Source: Botryosphaeria dothidea
Taxonomy: Eukaryota > Ascomycota > Dothideomycetes > Botryosphaeriales > Botryosphaeriaceae
DNA: 64,000 bases
Direction of reading: 5' to 3'
Assembly (NCBI GenBank): GCA_011503125.2
Contig: WWBZ02000062.1
Location: 2,480,001-2,544,000, forward strand
The notes beneath the pieces are model-generated. The model saw only the letters and a program-made list of their open reading frames with translations. It did not search any database and was not told the DNA's origin. A program made the translations under genes and the position numbers. Shown here piece by piece: positions 33,101 through 44,473 of this stretch (positions within the stretch are counted from its first letter, which is position 1; every line of letters starts with the position of its first letter).

Positions 33101-35343
33101 CCAAGGCAGACCATCTGCCCGCCCAACAACAAAGTTTCACCCCGGCTTCGAGCTTGACCTCACCATTGCCTAGTTTCACTCCCGCATCCAGCATCGCCCC
33201 AGCTCTAGCGGTACCCCAGCCACAGAAGCCAGCTCCTCAGCCCGATGCTTTAGCTATCACGCGGGAAGCAGCCCGTAGGGAGAGGCTTGCCAATCAGGCT
33301 ATCGATAAGATTACGGAAAGCCTGGTCTTGGAACCTAAGGCTGGTCTGCTCACTCAATTCATCGAGCACATGGCACAGAAGGTCATACTGGAATCGATGT
33401 CACAATTCGAAGACGAGCTGAACCACAAGAAAGCCGACGACTTCCGTGCAAGGAGTCTCGCGGTCAAGTACGGTCAGAAGTGGAGGAGCATCTGGAGATC
33501 AGAGAAGCTCAGGCGGCGCGGACGTGAAAGGAGGAAGGCTCGTCGAGACGCGCTGAACGCCAGTGCATCTCGAAGAGGTGAAGCCGGAATCGAAGCTGAC
33601 GTCCGCGGCTTCCATAGCAGTATGGGTGCAAGCATGAGGCGGATGGCGGCAAGCAACGGTTCACGTGCTGACGGCAACGTTTTCCGTGATTCTTTCAGCT
33701 CCAGCGTTGGTGTCAGTGACATCCTCGAGAGAGACAGGAGGCGGCGTCCTACAAGTTCGCAGAAGGAGTCCTACCTGATGTCTGGTGCCCTGAGAAGCGT
33801 TGGCAGTCGGCGCAGCAGTGTCCAATCAGACAACCTCGGGCCGGGCAACAGCGAATTCCGCGTATCCAAGTCAAAGAAGACACCTATTCAGCCGCCTCAT
33901 GCTCAGCGGTATCGCGCCTCATTCCTTTCCGGACAACCGCTCATCCCAAAGGAGAGCACCTACACCGGTCGCATCAGTACAACGCAAACCGACTATTTCA
34001 GGCTCAAGGCTCTGGGCATCAACTATGAAGATTTCCACGGCGATAAAAGGAGCAGGAAGCGTTACAGACAATTTGATGACGATGAGGAAGCCATCCTGTC
34101 TTCTGGAGATGACCGATCAGCATCGCCCCCAGAGAGGAAGAGAAGGATTGCCTATAGTGCTCGCGATGGCTACCGTCTCAGTCAAAGCCGCACTCCTTCT
34201 GGTGAGGATCGTCAGGTCAGTGTCGCGACTAGTGCTCCAAGCGCTATCAACAAGGAAGGCCGTGATAATCTCAGCACGGATCCTCTCCTTATCAAGTTTC
34301 GCAACATCCGGAAGGCCTTAGAAGAGGGCGAGGAGTTCATGCGCAGCAACCGCCAAGAATTCGAGAAGAAGGCATCCGAGTCAGCACCTGGAGATCCTCT
34401 TGCTCGGTCATATACCTCCTTCCGTGCATCTCACTTTCCCCAGGCGCAGAAGGCCGCGACAAGCCTGCCCAAATACTGGAGCCGTGAGAGCAAGTTTCTA
34501 CCTCGGTCAGAATATGGTGGCGCTCGTTGGCTTGCAAACAAGGACAAGGGCAAGGAGAAGGCCGTTGAATTTCTTGATCTTCAGGCTCAGCCCGCCAAGT
34601 CGAGCTCTGCTCAACAGGTTCCGTTCTCGCAGCCAATGAACACTCAGGACAACTCTTCTTATCAATTCACGACATTCGCTCCAGGCACCAGCAACCAGTT
34701 GGAGGCCTTGCAGCTTTCGCAATCTACCACTTCTGTCATTACTGACAGTAATCCATTCGTGACTAAGCAGCCGTCAAACCAGCCTACACCCAATGGCACA
34801 GGTATGGAAGGGGATGAGATCATGATTCTCTCATCTGACGACGAAGGCGATGCCGCTGAGCCGATCCAAAGCGAGGTCCCGGTCAATAGCAAAGAAATCC
34901 CTGATCACGCTGATAAGGATGATGACGAGATCATGGAGGTAAACCACGTCGAGAAGTCTCAGTCTGTTGAAGAAGACTTCGAGTCTCATTATGAGTCCGG
35001 TGGTCAGTTCGAGGAGCAGTACCAATATGCCCAAGGCTTCGAGACCACGGACATGATGGAGGATGATGATGAGGACTCGGTATTGCTGGACGAAGAGGAT
35101 GATGAAGAGGAACAACAGGAAGATTTCAATGAAGAGTCAGACGAAGGCTTCGAGGAGGACAACAGTAGCCAAGAGGAAGAGGAAGAGTCCGGTGACGAGG
35201 ATGAGGAGATCGTCGAGGATGACGAGGAGGAGTACGAGGGGGAAGAGAGCCCAACCGATGAGGACAGCGACAGCCGTGGTGTCACGCCGAACAGCAGATA
35301 CAAGGACAAGGGAAACAGTGCAGAGGATGCGATTGAGCTCTAA
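30167..35343 (+). CDS. SAC3: SAC3/GANP-domain TREX-2 mRNA export scaffold with FG repeats
   Basis: Scaffold of the TREX-2 complex (Sac3-Thp1-Sus1-Cdc31-Sem1) at the nuclear pore, coupling transcription to mRNA export. Exons 30167-30499, 30580-30759 and 30823-35343 join in phase to 1677 aa. The N-terminus is RG/S-rich. The SAC3/GANP domain covers about 120-480, with the TCPDMCAEYER signature. Residues about 580-850 form a Ser/Thr/Pro-rich stretch with nine FG dipeptides, including two SIFGFPPV units (near 32625 and 32709). Residues about 985-1085 match the CID helix that carries Cdc31 and Sus1 (ANQAIDKITESLVLEP, then KWRSIWRSEKLRRRGRER). The last 170 residues are Asp/Glu-rich. Yeast Sac3 binds Nup1 through an N-terminal FxFG-binding region, whereas metazoan GANP carries FG repeats itself, so the FG block here is notable. 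Identity is firm. Confidence 0.92.
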
Positions 35344-37178
35344 AACGATAACAGCTTTTCCGTCGTTCGTCATCCCACTTCTAAACTCCACCACTTCGAT
35401 ACTCGATGGTTCTTCCCGGCTCCGGCGATTGGTTTAAATCGGTCAGAAGACCCGCAGATTTAATCTTCCACCGGCTCAGGCTTTTTGTCTGCTCCCGGAT
35501 TCTACAGCGAGTACAGTGTTTTGCGAGAGAGAAAAAAAGCGGTATTTTACAAAGATTTTTTGAGTCACCAGGGAGTTCGAGCGGCAGCTCTTTCATTTTG
35601 CCCTTTTTTTTTCTACTGAAGTTTCAATGCACTGGGTGGAGAGTTTTGACATGCATAGCGATCGGCGTTCCACACTTCTCGGAAGGATTGAACAGGTCTC
35701 GATAGGGTTTAAGGAGGGTGTTACAAGAACGGAAACTCGTATGATGGTATGAGTGGCCCTAGTTAGCTTTAGAGAGGAGCAGCTGAAGATGTCGAGATGA
35801 ACGAAGTCTTCTACTTCTACAGAGATGAATGGACTAAAATTCAATGTTGTAATTTTGTCCATGGTATTGTGACGGGTGGTGCACCTTCGCATTCGGTCTG
35901 GAGCGCGGCATTTGGTAGACTGGCTCCGGTAGCAGCCTCATTGTGTTCGAGTTTCCGCGCTGGTAATGTACCTTTAATGCGGGGAAGCCGATGCTTAGGA
36001 ATCATGGAGCGTGCGTATCCTATGAAGCTTGCAGAACTGACTGCGAACTCTTCATCTCGGTAGCATGCATATCGACTAATGTGATAAGAAGAACACAGAA
36101 GCTTGCTGGAGGCTCAGCCCTACCGCCAAGCGTAAATGCGGCTCGGGGAGAGTTAAAGGAAATTTGGACGGACGAAGATTGCCTCAGACTCTGCCTTAGG
36201 AACATGTTCTTAGGCCGGTCACTTCCCCGCCAAATGGCCAGAAATGGCGGCTATCGGCATGCTCCCTACCCTCCAGAGCCTGTAAAAGTTCAGCGCTAAG
36301 TGTTCGGTGGAAAGGTTACCAGTGACTTTCAGATGGGTTGTTTCAGGCTGCCTGCTGAGTGAAAAAAACAAAGTTTCAACAAGAAGTAAGCCCGATAAAG
36401 CATCGAGGCTGCTCATTAACGGGAGATCCTTGGTTTGCCCGTCGCAAAACCGGATCGTCCATGATAAACTGGCTGTTTTGTTTCTCTGTGACGTCTCGGG
36501 ACACAGCTGGCAATTGTGCCGGCGAGCGGCAGATAAAAGAGCCCCGCGAACATCACGCCAAGGAGAAAGCCGATGGGCTCCCAGTTGCCTTGTACCTCGA
36601 GGCTCCACCGATTGACGGGCCGTTGAGACATGGTTGGCCGCTGCAACAATCAATCTGAGTAACCTGCCGTTCGGAGCCGGGGACTGGGTATCGCTGGCCG
36701 CTGAGAGGAGCTAAAACTCTCCCCGGCAAGGGCGCCTGCAATCTCTTGTGAGCGATTGCATGTATGTTGCAGCAAAGCCCCGCGCGCACTGCGAACTCAG
36801 AGACTGGAGCCGCAAAGGAGGGGAAAGGAGATGCACGGGTCGAGCTATCGCAGAGGCGAGATGATGTTCTTAAAAGGCATCTGGGCACGCGGACTCGCTT
36901 CCGCTAATTGGGCATTGCACCCATATATAGCCCTGGCAGCTCCTTGCGTAGGCTGAACCGTGGGCGGGTCTCAGGGCTGTGCGAAGGTCAATGATCGCCC
37001 GCATGTCCCGCTCCCGCACCGACACGGATGCCAAGAGAAACTCGTATGCATAGTGGGTGATATGCCCATCAGTCAGTTCAAGCTCTCGCTCGTCCTGCTA
37101 GATCATGGCGCTTTCCGACAGCTTCGTCCCCTTCTCCCTCTTTTCTTTCCTCCTCCCTTCCCGATACTGGAACTCATC
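35344..37178. other. 1.8-kb intergenic region with promoter of next gene
   Basis: No gene supported. TATATA at 36924-36929, and a long pyrimidine-rich tract at about 37125-37167 directly before the next start codon, look like core promoter elements. The open frames at 36219-36658 on both strands overlap one another and have no motifs. Confidence 0.5.
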
Positions 37179-38445
37179 ATGAGGTTCCTTTCTTTTCCCT
37201 CCACACCTCCTCCCACACTAAGCAATATCATGTCGAGGAAAGCGTGGTTACTACGTCTGCTATACTTCTTCTTTACTGTCTGGACAGGTACCACCACACG
37301 CACGCCAAGTCTATCTCTGTCCGCTCGTACTAACAACACATGTTTTCAGGGCTCGCATTAATATGGCTCTTCCTACCTTCTCCCGCCCACGATGACGACT
37401 GCATCACTCTTCCCTCCAAACTGCTCAACAGGCACAAGGAATATACCCGCATTTACGAGTATGTGCCTCCCCTCCATCTGTCATCGATACCAGGTTCTGA
37501 CCAGTATCTCACAACAGGACTGCGCGCTTCTTCCCGCCCTCTCCCGCAAATGCCGCAGGCGAACAACATCCGTCCATCGCCCTCGCCCACGCCCTTAATC
37601 GCCGGTGCGTAGCTACAGCAAACCCTCCACATCAAACGAGATCTCATGGTGCTAACAAGCTCGCACACAGCCACTTCGCCCTAACCTTCACCATCGACCC
37701 CGCGCGCCAATACCTCGTCATCAACTCGCAACAGCGCATCGCCCTCCAAAACGCCAACACGCTCGAGCGCTTCTCGGCGCCCATTCCCGTCACCGCGCCC
37801 GTCGGCGACCCGCCCTCGTTCCTGTCCTCCTTCCTGCCCATCCCGCCGTGGTTCCACCGCGCCGACGCGCTGCTGCTGTCCTGGGCGCCGCGCCCCGAAT
37901 CCACCATCCTGACGCTGCGCGCCTCGTGGTCGGCCAACGGCGGCGGCCCCATGGAGGTCTGGCCTGACGGTGACAGCTGGGAGAAGCGGTGGCTGCCGCC
38001 GCGCGGGGTGCGCCCGCTGCTGACCGTCAATGTCGTGCGCAGCGAGATCCCGAACAACGACATCATCGCGTCCGCGCCGCCGCTCAGCTGGAGCCCGTCC
38101 TCGACCTTCGCCGTCCGCGCCCGCGTGTTCGGTTGGCTATTCCCCGCGTGCTTCCTGGTGGCGCGGCTGGTTCGGGATAGCTGCTGCGGCGTGTGGATGG
38201 CCGGGCTGGTCGTGCTGCGGGCGGTGGTGGGGCTGGGCGTGTTGGGATTGCTGACGTGGTTGCTGGAGGGGAGGCCAAAGTGGGAGCACTTTAAGGAGGG
38301 CTTAAGGAAGGATATCAGGAGAATATGCTCGCAATGGGGCTGCTGTGGCAGCGAAAGAAAAGGAGTCGAGAGGCTTCGGTCGAAGAATCAGTCCGTGGAT
38401 TTACTGGAGAAGGGACACGGAATACTGGCGAAGGAGAAGGGCTGA
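37179..38445 (+). CDS. Uncharacterised fungal membrane protein
   Basis: Not recognised. Exons 37179-37287, 37350-37458, 37518-37604 and 37671-38445 join in phase to 359 aa; a second in-frame ATG at 37230 would give 342 aa with a better signal-anchor start. All three introns have good GT..AG ends. The N-terminus is one hydrophobic segment (AWLLRLLYFFFTVWT continuing into LALIWLFLP), a signal peptide or anchor. A soluble, mostly beta-like lumenal part follows (about 60-250), Pro/Trp-rich with WPDGDSWEKRWLPPRG. Near the C-terminus are one or two hydrophobic helices (VFGWLFPACFLVARL and VLRAVVGLGVLGLLTWLL) and a basic tail of about 60 residues. The topology resembles ER or Golgi accessory proteins, but I cannot name a family. 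Convergent with the gene at 39090. Confidence 0.72.
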
Positions 38446-39089
38446 GGAACCTGGAAACGTGGAAATGGAAAAAATTTCAATGGCGTCGTCATGCTCTTTG
38501 GCGAATGTCGCAGGAAAGAGGTATATTATTCAATATGGACTCACCTCTAATGTCTTGATACGCTTGTTCCCTCTCGCTTGTTTCCATTAAACCCCTGGGG
38601 CGCTGGGAGTCTTGTCATTCGTGGAGTTGAACGCGACGCAATTGTTTTGTTGCCCTCCTCCTTAGGCGCATCCTGAAATGGTCACATAGAACCTCTTCAT
38701 GAAAGTAATTAATAAACATATATGATACCTCTTGTTCCAACGATGCTCTGAAGAATAAGCCCAATGCTTCTTCTATGTGTACCATATTCCATGCACAATA
38801 TTGCACTCATGACGACCAACGGGTATCGAGTTGAGTGTCCCTTTGTTCCTTCTTTAAGAATGAAAACGCCGATGCCACCACATGCGTCGGTACAGGCCGT
38901 GAATAAACGGAATCTATCGTAGCTTCATTGCCGGGAAAGAACGCGGACCAGAGTAGCCGTGAACGGCGATATTCTGGATGTCAATGTTGCCATGCTTCGA
39001 GGGACTCCACAGCTTCAGAAGGATGAACTTGCCAGATCTGCGAGTTTTGTCAGTCAATCTGAATCCCATCGCTCGGAGTCGCACAAAAC
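38446..39089. other. Intergenic between convergent genes
   Basis: The 3' regions of two genes transcribed toward each other. Partly AT-rich with AATAAA-like runs near 38708. No supported gene. Confidence 0.5.
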
Positions 39090-40751
39090 CTACACAGGCG
39101 GATCGAATCGAATGGTAATCTTGCTCTTATTCTTCTGCATGAAGAACCTCGCATGCGGAGTCAAGACCTCTCCATCTGCTACCGCAGATTCCTCTGCTTC
39201 GATTTTGCTGGGGGCACTTCTCCGAGCAGAGCGAATGATTCCAGCGTCGGTTCGGCGAGCCCAGAACAGATGGTTGACATTGCGCATCTCGTCATCGTAG
39301 TCCTCCTCTTCCGACTCTGCACGCCAGCGGCTATCTCTGCGTAGTCGATCGGCCATTATCGAAGCGCTCGGTTGATCCGGCTCAGACTCGCTCGATTGAT
39401 CATCCTCTTCCTGAGTAACATGGAGGCCTTGAAGAGGGGGAGGTGGCGTCGGAGCAGTCGGCGATATGATAGTGGGCCGGTCGTTGGATTCCGAATAATC
39501 GCAGTTGTCACTGTTGTTATCCCTATGCTGCCTTGATTCCAGACGGCGCCTCATACGCAGCAAACGCGCAAATCTAGCCTCACGATCCTCTCGTACTTGT
39601 TGGTCCAAACGGTCTCGTATATCGTGTCGGCGGGCCATGCCTGCAAGGACTTCGGGGTCATGGAGGCTCTCGAGTAGCGAAATGCGTTCGGGACGGCGGG
39701 ATGAGGATGAGGAAGTGCTGGATGCACGGGAAGAAGCTGAGGAGGTATTGCCGTAGTCAATCTGATAGGGGGCAGTGCCGGCGATGAGGGCATCAGAGTC
39801 CATAGATAAGAAAATCATGCCTTCCTGCACACTGTTTGTAGCACTGTTATTAGCAGGCTCCAACAAAGTCTCTTCGTCGGAGTCAACATACGGAGCTGTA
39901 AAGCCCCGTTCGGGCGCCTTGATTACGATCTTGTCCAGGCAGAAGGTTGTCTCTCCGTGGTGTCTCAATATCATGTTGCAGTGAGAGCGCTTGGTGCAGT
40001 AGACGCTGGCATCATTCTTGAGAGCATTCTCTACCCTGTGCAGGTCGCCCGAGTTGTCGCTGTACTCGCCACCGTCACAGCTGACAATCTCCATTCTCAG
40101 GCGACCGGGCACGACTTCACCAAAGTGGCCATATCTGGTGCTGTGGATTGTGGAAGCATCATCGCGATCCAACTTCCTCCGCTTGAAAGTCCTGCGCTCC
40201 GGGCCCTCGTCTCTGGTGCCACCGAACTCCAAGCGCAGCAGCTCAGAATTCGAGAGATTATTGGGGCCGATCAACTGTGAGATGCTCTGGCTGATCTCAG
40301 CGAGGCGCTCGCCGGCACGTTCCAGCTCGGTAAGCTCAGATAATGGGGTGGTACTCTGCTCACGCTGCTGGCGTGCACGGCGCAGAGCGCTGAAGCGCTG
40401 GCTGGGTTCGGCATGCGGTCTGTTGCGGATTGCCGACGTCGGGGGATCGGACTGCGGCAGACGGGGAGGAGAGCGCTGGCGGCGGGGCTGATCGTCGAGG
40501 AGGCCGTGGGCTCTGCTCAGGGCGCGAGGACCACGGCGGGTGCGACGAGGCATGGGAGGGGCGTTGGGATCGGACAGGCGGGAGCGGCGCTCGGAAGCAG
40601 CGACGTCGTTCTCGGCGCGGTGCTGCTCGCGCTCGCGTTGGAGGGCCTGGCGGATGTGCTGCAGACGGGCAGGGAGGTTGGATGAGTCCGGGTCGTTTGA
40701 TGGCTGTTGGGTGGCGGGCGGGAAGTCGAAATTGTACTGAGGAGCGGACAT
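39090..40751 (-). CDS. Uncharacterised conserved fungal protein, likely one in-frame intron
   Basis: Reads as one open frame of 553 aa from ATG at 40751; a further in-frame stretch to 40832 has no support. I do not recognise a named domain. The N-terminal third is Arg/Pro/Ser-rich and probably disordered. A helical segment (SELTELERAGERLAEISQS) precedes a compact conserved-looking core with the blocks GEVVPGRLRMEIVSCDGG, VYCTKRSHCNMILRHHGE and CLDKIVIKAPERGF. The C-terminal third is acidic and Arg-rich with a final MQKNKSKITIRFDPP block. Positions 39832-39891 have all intron signals (GTATGT donor, GCTAATAAC branch, AACAG acceptor) and removal keeps frame, so the real protein is probably 533 aa. 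Divergent from AOS1 across 372 nt. Confidence 0.75.
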   Translation of the reverse strand: MSAPQYNFDFPPATQQPSNDPDSSNLPARLQHIRQALQREREQHRAENDVAASERRSRLSDPNAPPMPRRTRRGPRALSRAHGLLDDQPRRQRSPPRLPQSDPPTSAIRNRPHAEPSQRFSALRRARQQREQSTTPLSELTELERAGERLAEISQSISQLIGPNNLSNSELLRLEFGGTRDEGPERRTFKRRKLDRDDASTIHSTRYGHFGEVVPGRLRMEIVSCDGGEYSDNSGDLHRVENALKNDASVYCTKRSHCNMILRHHGETTFCLDKIVIKAPERGFTAPYVDSDEETLLEPANNSATNSVQEGMIFLSMDSDALIAGTAPYQIDYGNTSSASSRASSTSSSSSRRPERISLLESLHDPEVLAGMARRHDIRDRLDQQVREDREARFARLLRMRRRLESRQHRDNNSDNCDYSESNDRPTIISPTAPTPPPPLQGLHVTQEEDDQSSESEPDQPSASIMADRLRRDSRWRAESEEEDYDDEMRNVNHLFWARRTDAGIIRSARRSAPSKIEAEESAVADGEVLTPHARFFMQKNKSKITIRFDPPV

Positions 40752-41123
40752 GATGGAGGACAAAGGAGCCGGGAGAGGTCGGCGCGTCATGTCACGGCCC
40801 TGGTCGGGCGGGCGCGGTGAGTCGCGAGTCAAGAGCGGGCGCCGCGGTTGGGATTCGCGCCTTTGCGTGTGTGGAGAAGCTGGGGGAGGATCGTGGTGGG
40901 AGGTAGACTCTTGGGGCTGACAGCTACGTCGTCGGTGTGGGCCCCACCGTGAGACAGGCGATCAGCAGCAGGCCAGCCCCAGCCGGCGTAGCGCCCGCCC
41001 GCCTTGCAGCCCGCAGCCCGCAGCCCAGGCCTCAGGAACATCCTACGTTATATAAAGTCGCCCCAGCCCGCAGCCGCTGTTGCCCCGCCCTCTGAAAACA
41101 CCCAGCGACTCTTCGACTCCGGT
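40752..41123. promoter_or_regulatory. Divergent promoter region; TATA box for AOS1 at 41049-41056
   Basis: A 372-nt region between divergent starts. TATATAAA at 41049-41056 lies 68 nt before the AOS1 ATG and is followed by a C-rich leader. No comparable box is seen on the other side. Confidence 0.6.
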
Positions 41124-42529
41124 ATGGCCGACCCCATTGCCACCGGCTTGCCCGTCACGCTGCCCGTCGTCAACGGCGCGCTTCCCGCCGAAGACCCGGC
41201 CGGCGAAGTGGTGGCCTCCATCGCCCAGTCGCAGACCATCAGCCCAGGTAATTGTCGCCGTCCTTTGTCCTGCCGGCCTCTTGTCTCACTGCCATTTGCA
41301 CCTCCTGCTCCGTTGGTGCCCGCCACGTGCGCGCCCGTTTGATTGGCCTGCGTGTCTCACTCACTTCTGTTCACTTTACTGACCGCGCCTGCAGACGAGA
41401 TTGCCCTCTACGACCGACAGATCCGCCTTTGGGGCGTCCAGGCTCAGGAGCGGTGAGTCTGCCAGCCATGTCTGCGTACACGTGCCGCTGACTCGTCCAG
41501 ACTGCGCTCTGCAAACGTCCTTCTGATCTCCATCAAAGCCCTGGCCAACGAAGTCGCCAAGAACCTCGTCCTTGCTGGCATCAAGTCCCTGACCATCGTC
41601 GACCACGAGACTGTCACTGACGACGATCTCGGCTCCCAATTCTTCATCGCCGAGGGAGATGTTGGGAAGAACGTGAGTTGGGCGATCGCCGATGCATGCC
41701 ACCATCTGACACCTCCCAGCGCGCCAAAGCTGCCGCCCAAAACATCCAGAAGCTTAACCCCCGCGTTGCCATCATGATCGATACCTCGGACATCAGCGCA
41801 AAGGTGCCCGAGTTCTACCAGCCTTTTGACATTGTCATTGCCACCGATCTCGACTTCACCACCCTGTCGACCGTCGACGCCTCCACCCGCCTGTCGCAAA
41901 AGCCCTTTTATGCCGCTGGTGCCCATGGCATGTATGGCTACATCTTCGCCGACCTGATCCAGCACGACTACGTCATTGAGCGCGAGAAGTCCAACATTGC
42001 CACGTCGCTGAAGCAAGAATCTGCCACCCGCTCCATCATCGCCTTCTCCGACAAGGGGATCGAGAACGGCAAGCGCATGGAGCTTGTCACCAAGCGAGAG
42101 ATATACTCCCCGCTCCTACTCGCCAACACCTCCCCCCTGCCGCCCGAATACCAGGGTAACCGTCGTAAGCTTCGCCAGGTGACGCCGCTGCTCACGTGCA
42201 TGCGCGCTCTATGGGAGTTCCAGAAGGTCAACAACCGGAACCCCTCGCACACACCAGCCGACCTGCAGGTCTTCACCACACTAGCCACGGACAAGCACAA
42301 GGAACTCCAGTTGCCCATCGAGACGTTGACCAGCGAGTTCTTGCGCAAGTTTCTGCAGAACCTTGGGAGCGAACTGGCACCAATCACGGCTTTTCTCGGA
42401 GGCCAACTAGCCCAGGACGTCATCAATGTCGTCGGCCGTCGTGAGCAGCCCATCCAAAACCTAATGCTCTTTGACGGCGATGAGTCAAAGGCGCCAGTAT
42501 ATGCGATGCACCCTATCTTCACCAACTAA
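41124..42529 (+). CDS. AOS1: SUMO-activating enzyme E1 subunit AOS1
   Basis: AOS1 pairs with UBA2 to adenylate and activate SUMO. Exons 41124-41247, 41395-41452, 41501-41672 and 41720-42529 join in phase to 387 aa. After a ~45-residue leader comes the ThiF/E1 fold: DEIALYDRQIRLWG, then NVLLISIKALANEVAKNLVLAG. The latter occupies the nucleotide-binding loop but has Ile-Lys-Ala-Leu-Ala rather than the Gly-rich loop of the catalytic partner, as expected of an AOS1-type subunit. No catalytic Cys domain is present, which separates it from UBA2. The end LFDGDESKAPVYAMHPIFTN suits the family. Length is usual for AOS1. Confidence 0.92.
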
Positions 42530-43083
42530 TGACGTCACATGGCGGGGAATGGCACGATTCTGGATACGACAGGCGTTTGGGAATCTAGATGGGCGGCCTG
42601 ATTGAGCGATGGGGACAAAATTTTCTGCGCCCCTGGGCTACGTGAGCATGCCAAAGATGGTACTTCATAGACAGGTGAATTCGAGCGTAGCTAGGTAGGC
42701 ATGGATGTGTACGAGTACGGAAAAGTTGGGAGCGGGGCAGTGGTCGGACCCGCCTGCTTTGAATATTAAGTGATGAAAATTGATCGATGATGAAGATTGG
42801 ATTTGTAGTCGAATTGGCAGGGCGAGCTATGTTTAGTAACCTGAGCAGTGAGTGGTCCAGACCGGCACGCGCTTGCATCTTGCCGATCAAGCGAACCCCC
42901 GCACATGCGACCTTGGCCCACCAAACAGCACCAACCATTGCAACCCCATGCTATCTCACTCTCACCACAAATCTCCCCGCATCCCCGGGGAAGCAATGTC
43001 TCACAATATACCGCCAGATTGAGCTCATCTCAGGTGCCTGGGACCGCTAGACCTCAACCACAATCAAAAACCGATCACCGACC
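42530..43083. other. Intergenic, upstream region of dioxygenase gene
   Basis: 3' region of AOS1 and promoter of the next gene. A CAA-rich leader (about 43050-43083) precedes the start. No supported gene or clear TATA box. Confidence 0.5.
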
Positions 43084-44004
43084 ATGGCCACCACGACCGA
43101 AACAGCCACCGCAACCAACGGCACCAAGCTCCCCTCGCCGGCCGAGCTCCGCGCCTCGCTCGCCCGCGACGGCTTCGTGCACATCCCCTCCCTGCTCTCC
43201 GCCGACCAGCTCGAGACGCTGCGCGCCGCCACCCGCCGCCTCACGACCGCCGCGCGCGACGGCAAATGGCCGTACATCCGCACCCTGCCCAAACAATTCC
43301 CACCCTGGCCCAGCGACCCGTCGCACGGAATCTGGGGCGTCCAGCACCTGCTCCACCCCTCGAACCCGGACGCCGCCGTCTTCGTGTCCTCGTACTTCGG
43401 CGACGCCGTCATGGGCGTGTGCAAGGCGCTGCTGGAGGCCACCAACGACGCGCTGGTCATGGAGCTGTACAACCTGCTAGTGCGGCCGGACGCCGACTTC
43501 GAGCTGCGCTGGCACCGCGACGACATCGCCGCCGACGCGGCGCCCGAGGTCGAGCTTGAGCGCCTGCGCAAGCCCGCCTTGCATGCCCAGTGGAACCTGG
43601 CGCTGTACGAGGACCGCAGTTTGGTTGTCGTGCCGGGGAGTCAGGCGAGGGCAAGGACTGAGGAGGAGAGGGCGGCCGCGCCGTATGAGAAGACGTTGCT
43701 GGATATGAAGGTCGTGGTGATGAAGCCGGGGGATTGCGTGTTTTATAACAATAATATCTTGCATAGGGGCGTGTACGATTCAAAGGTGGAGAGGATGACG
43801 CTGCATGGCAGTGTAGGGTTGGTGACGGGCAGTAAGGAGAGGGCGAGAAATGTGCTGCAGCACGGGATTGGGAGTTGGGTGGGTCAGTGCGATTTTGGGG
43901 ACTTGGATGAAGGGACGAGAAGGAGAGCGGAGGGGATGAGAGAGAGGCTAGTGAAGATGGGTAGTGATGCAGGTGATGTTGGATATTTCTCCAAAGACGA
44001 ATGA
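43084..44004 (+). CDS. Phytanoyl-CoA dioxygenase (PhyH) family Fe(II)/2-oxoglutarate oxygenase
   Basis: Single-exon gene of 306 aa. The N-terminal segment (ELRASLARDGFVHIPSLLS) is the usual opening of the PhyH family. The double-stranded beta-helix iron site is complete: His144 and Asp146 in RWHRDDI, and His227 in the ILHRG block, with Arg237 as the likely 2-oxoglutarate anchor. The family hydroxylates fatty acyl-CoAs, small metabolites or specialised products; the substrate here is unknown. No peroxisomal C-terminal tripeptide (it ends KDE), so a cytosolic enzyme is more likely. Neighbours give no pathway hint. Codon third positions are strongly C/G in the first two thirds and less so at the end. 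Confidence 0.85.
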   Translation: MATTTETATATNGTKLPSPAELRASLARDGFVHIPSLLSADQLETLRAATRRLTTAARDGKWPYIRTLPKQFPPWPSDPSHGIWGVQHLLHPSNPDAAVFVSSYFGDAVMGVCKALLEATNDALVMELYNLLVRPDADFELRWHRDDIAADAAPEVELERLRKPALHAQWNLALYEDRSLVVVPGSQARARTEEERAAAPYEKTLLDMKVVVMKPGDCVFYNNNILHRGVYDSKVERMTLHGSVGLVTGSKERARNVLQHGIGSWVGQCDFGDLDEGTRRRAEGMRERLVKMGSDAGDVGYFSKDE

Positions 44005-44473
44005 GTAAAGTCAGTGTTGGACTCAGAGACTTCCACTCCACCAACATAGAACAAATGGAAAGCATTCGCTTCAATTCGTTTCAAGACGAATGACCAAGAA
44101 GACGCCCGTACCCAATGCGAGTTACGTCACCTAAAAGTTCCTGAAAAGATAAAGGGCAGGGCTTGTGATATTCGCTGTAGGGGGAGACAATACAAAGACG
44201 GTTCCTATTAGAGTCTTTTCCTGGCACCCTGGAGCTCGGGTTCAGTTTTGCCATCTTCACTTCCTGTTTTCTTTTTGCCCTTTTCTGGCCGTCTGAATAG
44301 TCGGCGTTGCCATGTGTGATCTTGTATCCGTCGTCGTGCGAGACTCAGTACATGGAGTGTAACAATACGTTACTCACGGTGACACTCATGTATTGAAATA
44401 GTAGATTCGACAGCGCTACAGGAACTGTAGCAATATCTGCTTCATCAGCCACTTCATCACTGTAGATTATATC
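44005..44473. other. Intergenic between convergent genes
   Basis: 3' regions of the dioxygenase and PBN1 genes. Nothing recognised. Confidence 0.5.

Noticed and set aside
36219..36658. Three overlapping ORFs of 77-144 codons on both strands
   Set aside because: They are mutual shadows with no motif; the region is intergenic.
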